Assembly (NCBI GenBank): GCA_005881895.1 | Contig: VBCG01000153.1 | Coordinates: 1 to 39,200, forward strand | Length of the DNA: 39,200 nt | Reading direction: 5' to 3' | Source of the DNA: Betaproteobacteria bacterium | Lineage (GTDB): Bacteria > Pseudomonadota > Gammaproteobacteria > Burkholderiales > Casimicrobiaceae | Shown: positions 24,562 through 32,637 of the stretch, piece after piece | How positions within the stretch are numbered: position 1 is the stretch's first letter | How the letters are laid out: the number at the start of each line of letters is the position of its first letter | Notes under the pieces: generated by a model | What the model saw: the letters and a program-made list of their open reading frames with translations, nothing else | Told to the model about the DNA's origin: nothing | Databases searched by the model: none | Position numbers and translations under genes: made by a program

Positions 24562-26045
24562 TGGGCGGTGGGCACGAGGATTTTCATCCGGGCCAGCTCG
24601 TGATGGTCGGCATTCGCGGCAAGTCGCTCGATGCCGACCAGACGGCCTTTCTCCGGCGCAATCACATTCGCGCGGTCGTGCTGTTTCGCGACAATCTTGG
24701 CGACGAGGACCAAGTCCGCGCTCTCACCCGCGACTTGCATAACGTGCTCGGAGCGCACGCGTTGATCGGCATCGACCAGGAGGGCGGCGCGGTCGTCCGC
24801 GCGACGTTTCTCCCGCAGCCACCGTCCGCGATGGCGCTTGGGGCGGCGGGCAACGAGCGGCTTGCGCAGGATGTCGGTGCTGCGGTGGCGCGCGGGCTTC
24901 GCAGCGTGGGCTTCAATTGGAATTTTGCACCGGTGGTCGACGTCAACAACAATCCATTGAACCCGGTAATCGCCGAGCGCAGCTTCTCCGCCGACCCGCA
25001 GGACGTCGCGCGCCTTGGCACTGCATGGATGCGCGGGGGATTAAGCGAGGGCGTCGCCTGTTGCATCAAGCACTTCCCCGGGCACGGCGACACGTCCATC
25101 GACTCGCATCTGGATTTGCCCATCGTCGACAAGATGCGGGATCGGCTCGACGCGATGGAGCTCTTGCCGTTTCGCGCGTTGGTCCATGAAGCCCCCGCCA
25201 TCATGACGGCCCACATCGTTTATCGAAGCATCGACCGCGAACACCCTGCGACGTTGTCGCGAGCGGTGCTCGGCGATCTGCTGCGTCGCGAGTTTCGCTA
25301 CGACGGTGTCGTCATCACCGACTCGCTGGTGATGAACGCGATCCACGACCGGTACGGCCATGACCGCGCTGCCGTGATGGCGCTCTCTGCCGGCGCCGAC
25401 ATGGTGATGGCGCTTGGGTCCGAGCGCGAACAGAACGCCGCAGTCGATGCCATTGCCGGCGCGCTCGATCGCGGCGAGTTGAGCTTGGAGGCGCTGTCAA
25501 AGGCACGCGCTCGCCTCGATCGGTTGGCGGAGCGTTTTCCCCTTCGTGCCGGCGACTATGCGAGCGCGACGCGCTTTGCCGACGAAGCCATCATGCTCCG
25601 CGGCTGGGCGCTTGGCCTGACCACGCTCGATGGCGCAAGGCCGCCGCCGATCGATCGGCCGATACGCGTCATTACGCAGCGCACCGTCCCGAGCGACGGC
25701 ATATCGGAGGCCGGGCTGCCCGGCGGGCGCATAGCTCAGTTGTTCGAACGTTTCGACGCAGACGTCGTTCAAGTGGATGACCTGCTTCGCCCGGACGCCG
25801 CACGCGCGCCGCGCGACGGCCGCCAGACCATCCTCGCGTCCAACATCCACGCGCGCTATGGCGAACAGGCGCGGGATTGGCGGCCGGATCTTCACCTGAT
25901 CTTATGGAATCCCTTTCAGGCACTCGATTTTGCCGTGCCGTCGGTCATCACGTGGGGCTACGGAAACGGTGCTCTGATGGCGCTGCACGAATGGCTCGAA
26001 GGGCGCGGCGATGCGCCCGGGCGCGCGCCGGTGCCGCTACGCTAA
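24561..26045 (+). CDS. nagZ: Beta-N-acetylhexosaminidase, GH3 (NagZ family)
   Basis: The 494-residue protein has a GH3 TIM-barrel domain. KHFPGHGDTSIDSH (170-183) contains the NagZ loop with the H175-D177 catalytic dyad, and D254 in VVITDSLVM is the nucleophile. LIGIDQEGG near residue 70 is also typical. No signal peptide is present, so it acts in the cytoplasm on imported sugars. Beyond about residue 345 it has a second domain of ~150 residues that short NagZ proteins lack, as in longer Gram-positive-type members. It would release GlcNAc from chitobiose or cell-wall fragments for the kinase. It is the last gene of the operon and converges on the regulator. Confidence 0.9.
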   Translation: MGGGHEDFHPGQLVMVGIRGKSLDADQTAFLRRNHIRAVVLFRDNLGDEDQVRALTRDLHNVLGAHALIGIDQEGGAVVRATFLPQPPSAMALGAAGNERLAQDVGAAVARGLRSVGFNWNFAPVVDVNNNPLNPVIAERSFSADPQDVARLGTAWMRGGLSEGVACCIKHFPGHGDTSIDSHLDLPIVDKMRDRLDAMELLPFRALVHEAPAIMTAHIVYRSIDREHPATLSRAVLGDLLRREFRYDGVVITDSLVMNAIHDRYGHDRAAVMALSAGADMVMALGSEREQNAAVDAIAGALDRGELSLEALSKARARLDRLAERFPLRAGDYASATRFADEAIMLRGWALGLTTLDGARPPPIDRPIRVITQRTVPSDGISEAGLPGGRIAQLFERFDADVVQVDDLLRPDAARAPRDGRQTILASNIHARYGEQARDWRPDLHLILWNPFQALDFAVPSVITWGYGNGALMALHEWLEGRGDAPGRAPVPLR

Positions 26046-26076
26046 TCGCTGACAACTGTTGATGCCCAAGCCCCCG

Positions 26077-26817
26077 CTACAACGAGCTAAGCTCCGCCAC
26101 AAAGTCGTACGTGTCTCCGCGATAGTACGACTGCGATAGCTCAACTGCTCGCCCGTCGCGCAGATAGCCGAGCCGCTCGACGAACAATCCTGCATCACCT
26201 GCTCTTGCCTTCAGCAATTTCGCTTGGTCGCCCGTGAGCAGCAGCGAATGCAAGCGTTGCAGCGCGCGCACCGGGCGATTGCCGACCTGCTCGAGCGCAT
26301 CGTAGAGCGAGTCCTTGACCGCATCGAGCGAGGGCAGACAGGATGCCTCGATCGTCGCGAGCTCGATCGACATCGGTTCATCGTCGGCAAAACGCAGCCG
26401 GTGGAAACGAAACACGAGGGTACCGGGCGAAAGCGCCAGCTTGAGCGATTCCTCCGGAGTTACCGTGCCTTCCGAGCGCTTGAGCCACACGCTGCGCGGG
26501 TTGCGGCCCCGCGCGCGCATATCTTCGGAAAATGACGTCAGTTTCGCGAAGTTCTTGTCGATGCGATTGGAGACAAAGTTGCCGGAACCCTGGCGGCTCA
26601 CCAGCAATCCTTCGGACGCCAATCCGTCGATCGCCTTGCGCACGGTGATGCGCGAAATACCGAGGTCCTCCGCCAGCTGGCGCTCGGAGGGCAGCGCATC
26701 GTCAGGTCCAAGAATTCGCTTTTCGATCGCTTCGCGGAGCCCGCGCTGCAACTGCTGGTAGAGCGGCTGATCGTCGTTGGGATCGAGGTTGCCGAGAATT
26801 TTGGCCAACGACGTCAT
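26077..26817 (-). CDS. GntR/HutC-family regulator of amino-sugar genes (NagQ/NagR/DasR-like)
   Basis: The 246-residue protein has an N-terminal winged HTH (about 18-85; LPSERQLAEDLGISRITVRKAI) and a C-terminal UTRA effector domain (about 100-243; RFHRLRFADDEPMSIE, LQRLHSLLLTGDQA). HutC-type regulators beside nag genes bind GlcNAc-6-phosphate or GlcN-6-phosphate and release DNA. It converges on nagZ with a 31-base gap and is divergent from the TonB receptor. Operator candidates lie at 18358-18383, 26923-26940 and 27057-27074. A GGAG box about 8-9 bases upstream supports ATG 26817. Confidence 0.88.
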   Translation of the reverse strand: MTSLAKILGNLDPNDDQPLYQQLQRGLREAIEKRILGPDDALPSERQLAEDLGISRITVRKAIDGLASEGLLVSRQGSGNFVSNRIDKNFAKLTSFSEDMRARGRNPRSVWLKRSEGTVTPEESLKLALSPGTLVFRFHRLRFADDEPMSIELATIEASCLPSLDAVKDSLYDALEQVGNRPVRALQRLHSLLLTGDQAKLLKARAGDAGLFVERLGYLRDGRAVELSQSYYRGDTYDFVAELSSL

Positions 26818-26922
26818 AGCTACGCTCCTGCCCGCCGCGACGCTCGCGACCAGTGATTCTCAACCAATTTCATAACTTCGTGGCGATAACGCGCTGAAAA
26901 GACGCAGTTCGTGACTGTTATA

Positions 26923-26940
26923 GATACCAGTGTCATACCA
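26923..26940 (-). promoter_or_regulatory. Candidate GntR operator (direct repeat)
   Basis: The minus strand reads TGGTATG, 4 bases, then TGGTATC: two half-sites 11 bases apart, one helical turn. The half-site matches those in the inverted repeat before nagK. It lies about 110 bases upstream of the regulator start and could serve autoregulation or the divergent receptor. Confidence 0.5.
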
Positions 26941-27056
26941 ATTTTGCCGGGGGCCATCTCACGCGCCGGATACCTGTTTCAAAGCCTGGGCCGCTGCAAG
27001 CAACCGGCCAATCGCCGTGATGCAAATCTGCAACATGGTAGCAGCTTTTTTACAAT

Positions 27057-27089
27057 TGGTCTTGTATTGGGCCCAAGTGGTAGTATAGT
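27057..27089 (+). promoter_or_regulatory. Putative receptor promoter with overlapping operator
   Basis: TTGTAT (27062-27067) and TATAGT (27084-27089) are 16 bases apart and could be the -35 and -10 boxes. The degenerate direct repeat TGGTCTT-N4-TGGGCCC (27057-27074) covers the -35 box. Transcription would start near 27096 and leave an untranslated leader of about 100 bases before the strong GGGAGG ribosome binding site at the receptor gene. Confidence 0.45.
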
Positions 27090-27197
27090 GGCATGGTAGC
27101 CTTTTTGGGGATGGCGAAGGGACGCGACAGGTTGGTTTCACCGCGGACCTGCGGGTTATCAGTTGTTTCGTGCACGCCAAATTAAGGGGGGAGGTTC

Positions 27198-30125
27198 ATG
27201 AAGCTCAAGAGGAAGCCGCTCGCATCGGCCGTCGCAGTTGCGTTGTTCAGCGCGGTCTGCCCGGCGTACGCACAGGACGTCGTGGGTCCACCGATCGATA
27301 CGCAGAATTCGCAGGCTAGCGATCCGAAAGCAAAGAAAGCGCCGCACAAGGCAACCGCAAAGAAAGCGCAGGACAAAGCCACCGCGAAGCAAAAGAGTCA
27401 ATCGGCGGATACGGCAAAGGCGCCGGACGCGGAGCAAACCCCCATTATTCTCGCGCAAGCGACCGCGCCCGCACCGAGCCCCGCGCCTCAAGCCGTGCCG
27501 CCACCACAACCGCCGGCGGCGCTTGGCTCGATCGACGTCGTTGGGATTCGGCAATCGCTGGAACGCTCGCTCGAGACGAAGCGCAACGCGGATCAATTCG
27601 TTGATGTGATCACCGCAGACGACATCGGCAAGCTGCCGGACAAGAATATCGCCGACGCAGTGCAACGCCTTCCAGGCGTGACGATCAGCTCAGCCGCTGG
27701 AGGCGAAGGGGGCTTCGACGAGAACGATCGCGTGAGCTTGCGCGGCACGAGTCCAAGCCTCACGCAAACGCTCGTCAACGGTCATGCGATTGCGTCGGGC
27801 GATTGGTTCGTGCTCGACCAGGTCCAGACCGTCGGGCGAAGTGTCAGCTTTACACTGCTGCCCTCGGAAATCGTCGGCCAAGTCATCATCCGCAAGAGCG
27901 CGACCGCCGATCTCGTCGAAGGCGGCGTTGCCGGCGCCGTCGACATCATTACGCGCAAACCCCTCGATTTCCGCAAGCCATTCACGGCCGAGGCAGCGAT
28001 CCAAGCGGTGTACGCTGATCTGCCTGGCAAAACGGATCCGCAGTTCAATGGACTGTTCAACTGGAAGAATGAAGCGAACACGATGGGCGTTCTGGTGCAA
28101 GGCTTCTACGAGAAGCGGCACCTGCGGCGCGACGGTCAGGAGATCCTCGGCTATGGGACGATCGCGCCGACGAGCGCTCTTGCGGCTGCGCATCCGGATC
28201 TCGCCAACGCCGCTTATCCCACGTTGATCGGCTCGTCATTCTTCGAGCAGGAACGCGAGCGCTCCGGCGGTTTGCTTGACATTCAAATCAAGCCGACGCG
28301 AGATCTCTCGGTCGACTTCAACGCGTTCTACTCGCATCTCAAGGCAACGAACTACAACCGCAACTGGATGTTCTTTGGTTCGCACGTCTTCAACGGCGGC
28401 GCCGGCGAAACGCCGACGTCATACACGCTGCAAAACGGAACGATCACATCCGCCGTATTCCCGAACTTGGGCTCGCCCGGCAACAATCACCAATACGCGA
28501 TCGTCGACGAGATCTATCGGCCCGGCGCCTACTCCGACACCTCGTACTACAACATCGACGTCAATTATCGCGCCACTGATCGCCTGTCGTTCTTTGGCCA
28601 GATTGGCTACACCGAGGGAAAGGGCAAGACGCCGAAGCAGGACGTGTTTGAAGGCGACGTCTTCAACACGGGTGCCAATTACACGTTTCACGGCATCGGC
28701 GGGCCTGCCGATGTGCATTTCCCCAACGGTGACCCGTCGAATTTCGCCGGCACGTCGCTCGACTGGATCTTCGGCGCAAGCCCGGCGCAAACGAAAGATA
28801 CGGAAGGGTACGGACGGATCGACGGCACGTACCTGCTCGACGGTGCGCCGTGGACGAGCTTGCAGTTCGGCGCGCGCTACGCGCAGCACGATCGCAACAC
28901 GCAACAGGTTGCGCAGGGTCCGAACTTCGCGCTCGATCCGTTCAATACGGCAAATCTCCCGCAGTGGAACGGCCAAACGTATCCCGGCAGTTTCGCGAGT
29001 GGCTTGAGCGGCGACTTCCCGCGTCAGGTGTGGATGCTCGATCGCAACGAGCTGCAACGGTGGGGAGATTTGTATTCGAACCGCGATCCGGTCACGCGGC
29101 AATATTGGCCCGGCGAATTCAAGCTCCAAGAGAAGGACACCGCGGCGTACGTGATGACGAATCTCGACGGAAAGGGGTGGTCTGCGAATTTCGGCTTGCG
29201 GTGGGTACAGACGAAGGAGCACGTGCTCGTCAACGTTGCGATACCGACCGACGTCTGCGCGGCGCTCGCGCCGTGCAATGTTCCGGGCGCGATCACGACG
29301 TCGGCGTTCGGTTCGTTCTATCAAACGCCGGTCGACCACACGTACAACGACTTGCTGCCCAGTGGAAACCTCAAGATCGACTTGTCGAAGGACCTGGTCG
29401 CGCGGTTTGCGGCTGCGAGAGTGATGGCGCGTCCCGATTACAGCGCGTTGGGGGGGTCGATCACGGCGGACGATACGACGCACACCGGTAACGGCGGCAA
29501 TCCGAATCTGAAGCCGATCCGCTCGACAAACCTCGACGCTGGCCTCGAATGGTACTTCCAGCCGGGCGCGCTGCTCGCGGGCAACTTGTTTTACATGGAT
29601 CTCGACAACTACGTCGGCTTCGGCGTCAATCCAGTCCAATTGTTGAACATTCGCACCAACACGTTCGATACCTATTTGATCTCGTCGCCGCAGAACACGA
29701 GCGGCAAGGTCAAGGGCATCGAGCTCCAGTATCAGCAGGCGCTGGCGTACGGCTTCGGCGTTCAAGCGAACTACACGTATGCCAACGCGTACGAGACCGG
29801 CGGCCATCCGCTGGTTGGCGCGTCGCGCAACGTGTACAACATCATCGGCTACTACGAGAACTACGGCTTCAGCGCGCGCGTCGCGTGGACCTGGCGATCG
29901 CACTTCTTCGTGGGTCTGGATCGCAGCACCGCCGAATTCCAGGACGACACCGGAAACTTGGCCGCGTCGCTGCAGTACCAGCTCGACAAAAACTTCACGC
30001 TGACGTTCGACGCGTTGAATCTCAACAACCCGACGCTCAAGTACTACGGCGCCAACACCGACCAGCCGCGAGCGTTCTACAAGAATGGCCGCCAGTACTA
30101 CGCTGGAGTACGCATCAAATTCTGA
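27198..30125 (+). CDS. TonB-dependent outer-membrane receptor, Xanthomonas/Caulobacter type (NagP-like)
   Basis: The 975-residue protein has a signal peptide (about 1-26, ending PAYAQ). A Lys/Ala- then Pro/Gln/Ala-rich linker (about 27-108) follows, then the plug domain (FVDVITADDIGKLPDKNIADAV, LPGVTISS, VSLRGTSPSLTQTLVNG) and a 22-strand barrel ending with the C-terminal aromatic RIKF. The plug text is typical of the large TonB receptors of Xanthomonas and Caulobacter that take up sugars. The linker is not an STN signalling domain. Context indicates chitooligosaccharides or GlcNAc as cargo. GGGAGG lies just before ATG 27198. A strong terminator follows. Confidence 0.92.
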   Translation: MKLKRKPLASAVAVALFSAVCPAYAQDVVGPPIDTQNSQASDPKAKKAPHKATAKKAQDKATAKQKSQSADTAKAPDAEQTPIILAQATAPAPSPAPQAVPPPQPPAALGSIDVVGIRQSLERSLETKRNADQFVDVITADDIGKLPDKNIADAVQRLPGVTISSAAGGEGGFDENDRVSLRGTSPSLTQTLVNGHAIASGDWFVLDQVQTVGRSVSFTLLPSEIVGQVIIRKSATADLVEGGVAGAVDIITRKPLDFRKPFTAEAAIQAVYADLPGKTDPQFNGLFNWKNEANTMGVLVQGFYEKRHLRRDGQEILGYGTIAPTSALAAAHPDLANAAYPTLIGSSFFEQERERSGGLLDIQIKPTRDLSVDFNAFYSHLKATNYNRNWMFFGSHVFNGGAGETPTSYTLQNGTITSAVFPNLGSPGNNHQYAIVDEIYRPGAYSDTSYYNIDVNYRATDRLSFFGQIGYTEGKGKTPKQDVFEGDVFNTGANYTFHGIGGPADVHFPNGDPSNFAGTSLDWIFGASPAQTKDTEGYGRIDGTYLLDGAPWTSLQFGARYAQHDRNTQQVAQGPNFALDPFNTANLPQWNGQTYPGSFASGLSGDFPRQVWMLDRNELQRWGDLYSNRDPVTRQYWPGEFKLQEKDTAAYVMTNLDGKGWSANFGLRWVQTKEHVLVNVAIPTDVCAALAPCNVPGAITTSAFGSFYQTPVDHTYNDLLPSGNLKIDLSKDLVARFAAARVMARPDYSALGGSITADDTTHTGNGGNPNLKPIRSTNLDAGLEWYFQPGALLAGNLFYMDLDNYVGFGVNPVQLLNIRTNTFDTYLISSPQNTSGKVKGIELQYQQALAYGFGVQANYTYANAYETGGHPLVGASRNVYNIIGYYENYGFSARVAWTWRSHFFVGLDRSTAEFQDDTGNLAASLQYQLDKNFTLTFDALNLNNPTLKYYGANTDQPRAFYKNGRQYYAGVRIKF

Positions 30126-30164
30126 ACGTTCGAGCTAACGGATCTCTCCTCCTCAGAGGGACGT

Positions 30165-30197
30165 GGCGGGGCAGCGCACTGCTCCGCCTCTTTTTTT
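30165..30197 (+). terminator. Rho-independent terminator after TonB receptor
   Basis: A 10-bp stem (GGCGGGGCAG with CTGCTCCGCC, one G-U pair) and a CGCA tetraloop are followed by TCTTTTTTT. It begins 39 bases after the receptor stop and only 39 bases separate its end from the chitinase ATG. It probably separates high receptor expression from lower read-through into the downstream genes. Confidence 0.9.
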
Positions 30198-30235
30198 CAC
30201 AATGCGCAATCCTAAGACAGGGGCGGTCGGCGCGC

Positions 30236-31264
30236 ATGGCGTTGCCTCTTGCCGCATCGATATTGTTTGCCGGCTGCGCGAATGTTGTTCCCCATTCTTC
30301 GCCCGACGCAGCCGCCGCCGCGATGCGATTCGTTTACAGTCCGTACAAGCACGTTCCGATCGCGCTGGATCCGGTTACTTATGAGATTACGACGGCGGTT
30401 CGCGGGGTGCCGACACCGCTGGTGGTCGATGGACGCTCGACGTTGCCGCGCGGAGTCAGCGCGTTGACGCTGGCGTTTGCGACGGGCGAATGCGGTCGCG
30501 AATCCTGGGATGGAATGGACCCGCAGGCATGGGTCGACGCCAATCTCGGCGCGTTCGATCGCGCGGGCATCGATTACATCATTTCCACCGGCGGCGAGGC
30601 CGGCGCATTCACCTGCGAAACCGACGCCGGCATGGAGGCCTTCATCGCGCGCTACACGTCGCCTCGATTGATCGGCATCGATTTCGACATCGAGCGCGGT
30701 CAGTCCCACGCTGTTCTCGCTTCACTTCTGGAGCGAATCGCGACGGCGCAGCGAAGACATCCGGCGCTCCGCTTCAGTTTCACGCTGGCGACCTGGGCCG
30801 CCAACGACGGGAGCCTGGCGAGCCTGAACGCGGATGGCGAGCGGGTCATGCGAGCGATCCACGCCGCTGGCCTCGACGACTACGTCATCAATTTGATGGT
30901 GATGGATTACGGCGAAGCGCGGCCGGGGAATTGCGTCGTGTCCGCGGGTGTTTGCGACATGGGGCGGTCCGCGATTCAAGCGGCGCGGAATTTGAACGCC
31001 CGCCATGGCGTGCCGTTGCGCCGCATCGAGCTGACACCGATGCTCGGCGTCAACGACGTCGTGGCCAACGTATTTTCGCTCGATGACGCAAAGACGCTTG
31101 CACGTTTCGCGCGCGAAAACCGCCTTGCCGGCGTGCATTTCTGGTCGCTCGACCGCGACGCGCCGTGTCCAGCCGACGTTTCGGGTGTATCGTCGATGTG
31201 CAGCGGATTGCCGGGCGCCGGCGCTTATGAATTCACCGCAGCGTTGCGCGACGCGCTTCAGTGA
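30236..31264 (+). CDS. GH18 chitinase-like lipoprotein
   Basis: The 342-residue protein has a short N-terminal lipoprotein signal (FAGC, lipidation at C14). The catalytic strand LIGIDFDIE (D149, D151, E153) matches the end of the GH18 DxxDxDxE motif; the first Asp is replaced, but the catalytic Glu and the Asp before it are kept. Further segments (FSFTLAT, YVINLMVMDYG, GVHFWSLDRD) fit the GH18 barrel strands, with the YxxN/MxYD-like part before strand 7. It would cut chitin at the cell surface or in the periplasm for the neighbouring receptor. The start at ATG 30236 has only a weak GGGGCGG upstream, and the signal peptide lacks the usual basic start. Confidence 0.82.
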   Translation: MALPLAASILFAGCANVVPHSSPDAAAAAMRFVYSPYKHVPIALDPVTYEITTAVRGVPTPLVVDGRSTLPRGVSALTLAFATGECGRESWDGMDPQAWVDANLGAFDRAGIDYIISTGGEAGAFTCETDAGMEAFIARYTSPRLIGIDFDIERGQSHAVLASLLERIATAQRRHPALRFSFTLATWAANDGSLASLNADGERVMRAIHAAGLDDYVINLMVMDYGEARPGNCVVSAGVCDMGRSAIQAARNLNARHGVPLRRIELTPMLGVNDVVANVFSLDDAKTLARFARENRLAGVHFWSLDRDAPCPADVSGVSSMCSGLPGAGAYEFTAALRDALQ

Positions 31265-31309
31265 TCAAAGACCGATGTTTCTCAACACCCCTTACGAACG
31301 GAGGGAGTC

Positions 31310-31576
31310 ATGCGCGCCTTTGCCGTGACGGTATTGGTGTTGTTCGTTGCCGCGTGTGCGACGCAAGCCGAGCGCGCCGCCCAGGTGCAGCGGGACGTCG
31401 ACGACATGATCAAGGTTTATGGTCCCGGCTGCGAAAAGTTGGGCTTCAAGCCCGATTCGGACCCATGGCGCGATTGCATCATCAGGCTCGCGACCAAGGA
31501 CGACATCGAGCGCTACAGCCGCGACTCGATCAACTGCATCGGGCATCCAGGCTTCTTCCAGTGCAGCCGATTCTAA
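31310..31576 (+). CDS. Small predicted lipoprotein (hypothetical)
   Basis: The 88-residue product has a lipoprotein signal with lipobox VAAC (C16). The mature part, ATQAERAAQVQRDVDDMIKVYGPGCEKLGF and a later SDPWRDCI segment, has four further cysteines that may form disulfides. Similar small lipoproteins are common in betaproteobacteria, with no known function. A strong GGAGGGAG box precedes the ATG. It lies 45 bases after the chitinase gene, so it may share its transcript. It ends 9 bases from the convergent oxygenase gene. Confidence 0.85.
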   Translation: MRAFAVTVLVLFVAACATQAERAAQVQRDVDDMIKVYGPGCEKLGFKPDSDPWRDCIIRLATKDDIERYSRDSINCIGHPGFFQCSRF

Positions 31577-31585
31577 GGCGTGCGT

Positions 31586-32614
31586 TCAGCGCTGCAGCTG
31601 GTTCACCAGGAACGCCTTCACCTGCTTCGCCAATTCCGGCGAGATCTCGCCGAGCACGCCGCGCACACGTTCAGGGATATGCTCGACGCTTTGCGCGTTC
31701 GCGCTGAAAACGTAGTGGTCAAAGACCGTTTTCCACACTTGCCGATGCTCGGCAGGCAGATGTTTGAGCGTCAACAGACAATGCAGCAGGCAGTTGAGCG
31801 CCGAATCTCCCGCAGCGGCTCCGACCTGTCCTTTCCACCAATAGTTGACCAGCATGTTGTACTTGCCGAGCGACTCGACGTGATGCCACCACAGCGTCGG
31901 AATATAGACGGCGTCGCCCGGAGCGAGCTCCGCGACCAACGCCGCGGCGAGCGCTTCGCGGAAACGCGGAAAGCGCTTGAAGTCCGGATTCGCCAACGAG
32001 ACGAGGCTGATCGGCGTTCCCGTCGGCGCGTGGCCGAGCGGACCGATATACAGATTCGCGATCTGCTCGGGCGGAAAAAGCGTGAAGCGGCGCCTGCCGC
32101 TCACCACGCAGGCGACGTTGTTCGACTCGTCGAAGTGAGCGGGCGTTGTGATCGCGCTCCCGAGCCAGATGCGAGGCTGTACCGAAGGATCGAGAATCGG
32201 CAGCCGATTTTCTGTTTCGAATCCCGGCAGGCATTCCGCGATGGGAGCGCTTTGCGCGGCAAGCGACGGACGATTGTCGAACTTCGAATAGCGGATGAGC
32301 TTATCGCTGACCTCGCCGATCGACGCCTTGATCCGCGAGAAATTGAACCCGGTCATGTCGTCGTTATAAAAAAGCCGGCCATTGACATGCGGCGGCATCA
32401 TGAGCACGTCGACCGCGCTGCCTTTGTCGAAGGCACGCAGATAACGGCCGAGAGACTCGGCACCGTCTCGCGCGTGCTGCACCGCGGGCCATTGCGCGAC
32501 AATTCCGCGCAGCACGGCGGGGCGGTATTGCGCAACGATTCGGTCGCGAAACGTCGCTTCGTCGACGTCGCGCCATTCGCTGATCGGGCTGAGTTCCGGA
32601 TTCATTTCGCACAT
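31586..32614 (-). CDS. Cupin/JmjC-type Fe(II)/2-oxoglutarate oxygenase (FIH-like)
   Basis: The 342-residue protein has a JmjC-like double-stranded beta-helix. The iron triad is H160-x-D162 (TPAHFDESNN) and H244 or H245 (IPTLWWHHVESL); the latter segment strongly resembles the asparaginyl hydroxylase FIH. RRRFTLFPPEQ follows the first strand, as usual. Proteins of this group hydroxylate protein side chains or small molecules; the substrate here is unknown. ATG 32614 gives a longer lead than ATG 32605; neither has a good Shine-Dalgarno. It starts 23 bases from the divergent halogenase gene. Such pairs next to TonB receptors are familiar from Xanthomonas, Caulobacter and sphingomonads. Confidence 0.85.
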   Translation of the reverse strand: MCEMNPELSPISEWRDVDEATFRDRIVAQYRPAVLRGIVAQWPAVQHARDGAESLGRYLRAFDKGSAVDVLMMPPHVNGRLFYNDDMTGFNFSRIKASIGEVSDKLIRYSKFDNRPSLAAQSAPIAECLPGFETENRLPILDPSVQPRIWLGSAITTPAHFDESNNVACVVSGRRRFTLFPPEQIANLYIGPLGHAPTGTPISLVSLANPDFKRFPRFREALAAALVAELAPGDAVYIPTLWWHHVESLGKYNMLVNYWWKGQVGAAAGDSALNCLLHCLLTLKHLPAEHRQVWKTVFDHYVFSANAQSVEHIPERVRGVLGEISPELAKQVKAFLVNQLQR

Positions 32615-32637
32615 AACCTTACAGCACGTTTCGAACC

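Larger units (their letters stand above)
26818..27197. other. Divergent control region between GntR regulator and TonB receptor
   Basis: This 380-base stretch has no gene. It contains repeated GntR-like half-sites. On the minus strand TGGTATG-N4-TGGTATC is at 26940-26923, and TGGTTGA lies near 26869. On the plus strand TGGTCTT-N4-TGGGCCC is at 27057-27074. The receptor promoter lies at 27062-27089, and a leader of about 100 bases follows it. Direct 7-base repeats with 4-base spacing are, as I recall, the NagQ-box layout of Xanthomonas. Confidence 0.6.

Noticed and set aside
28419-29903. Minus-strand open frame of 494 codons
   Set aside because: It is antisense to the TonB receptor and has no family features.
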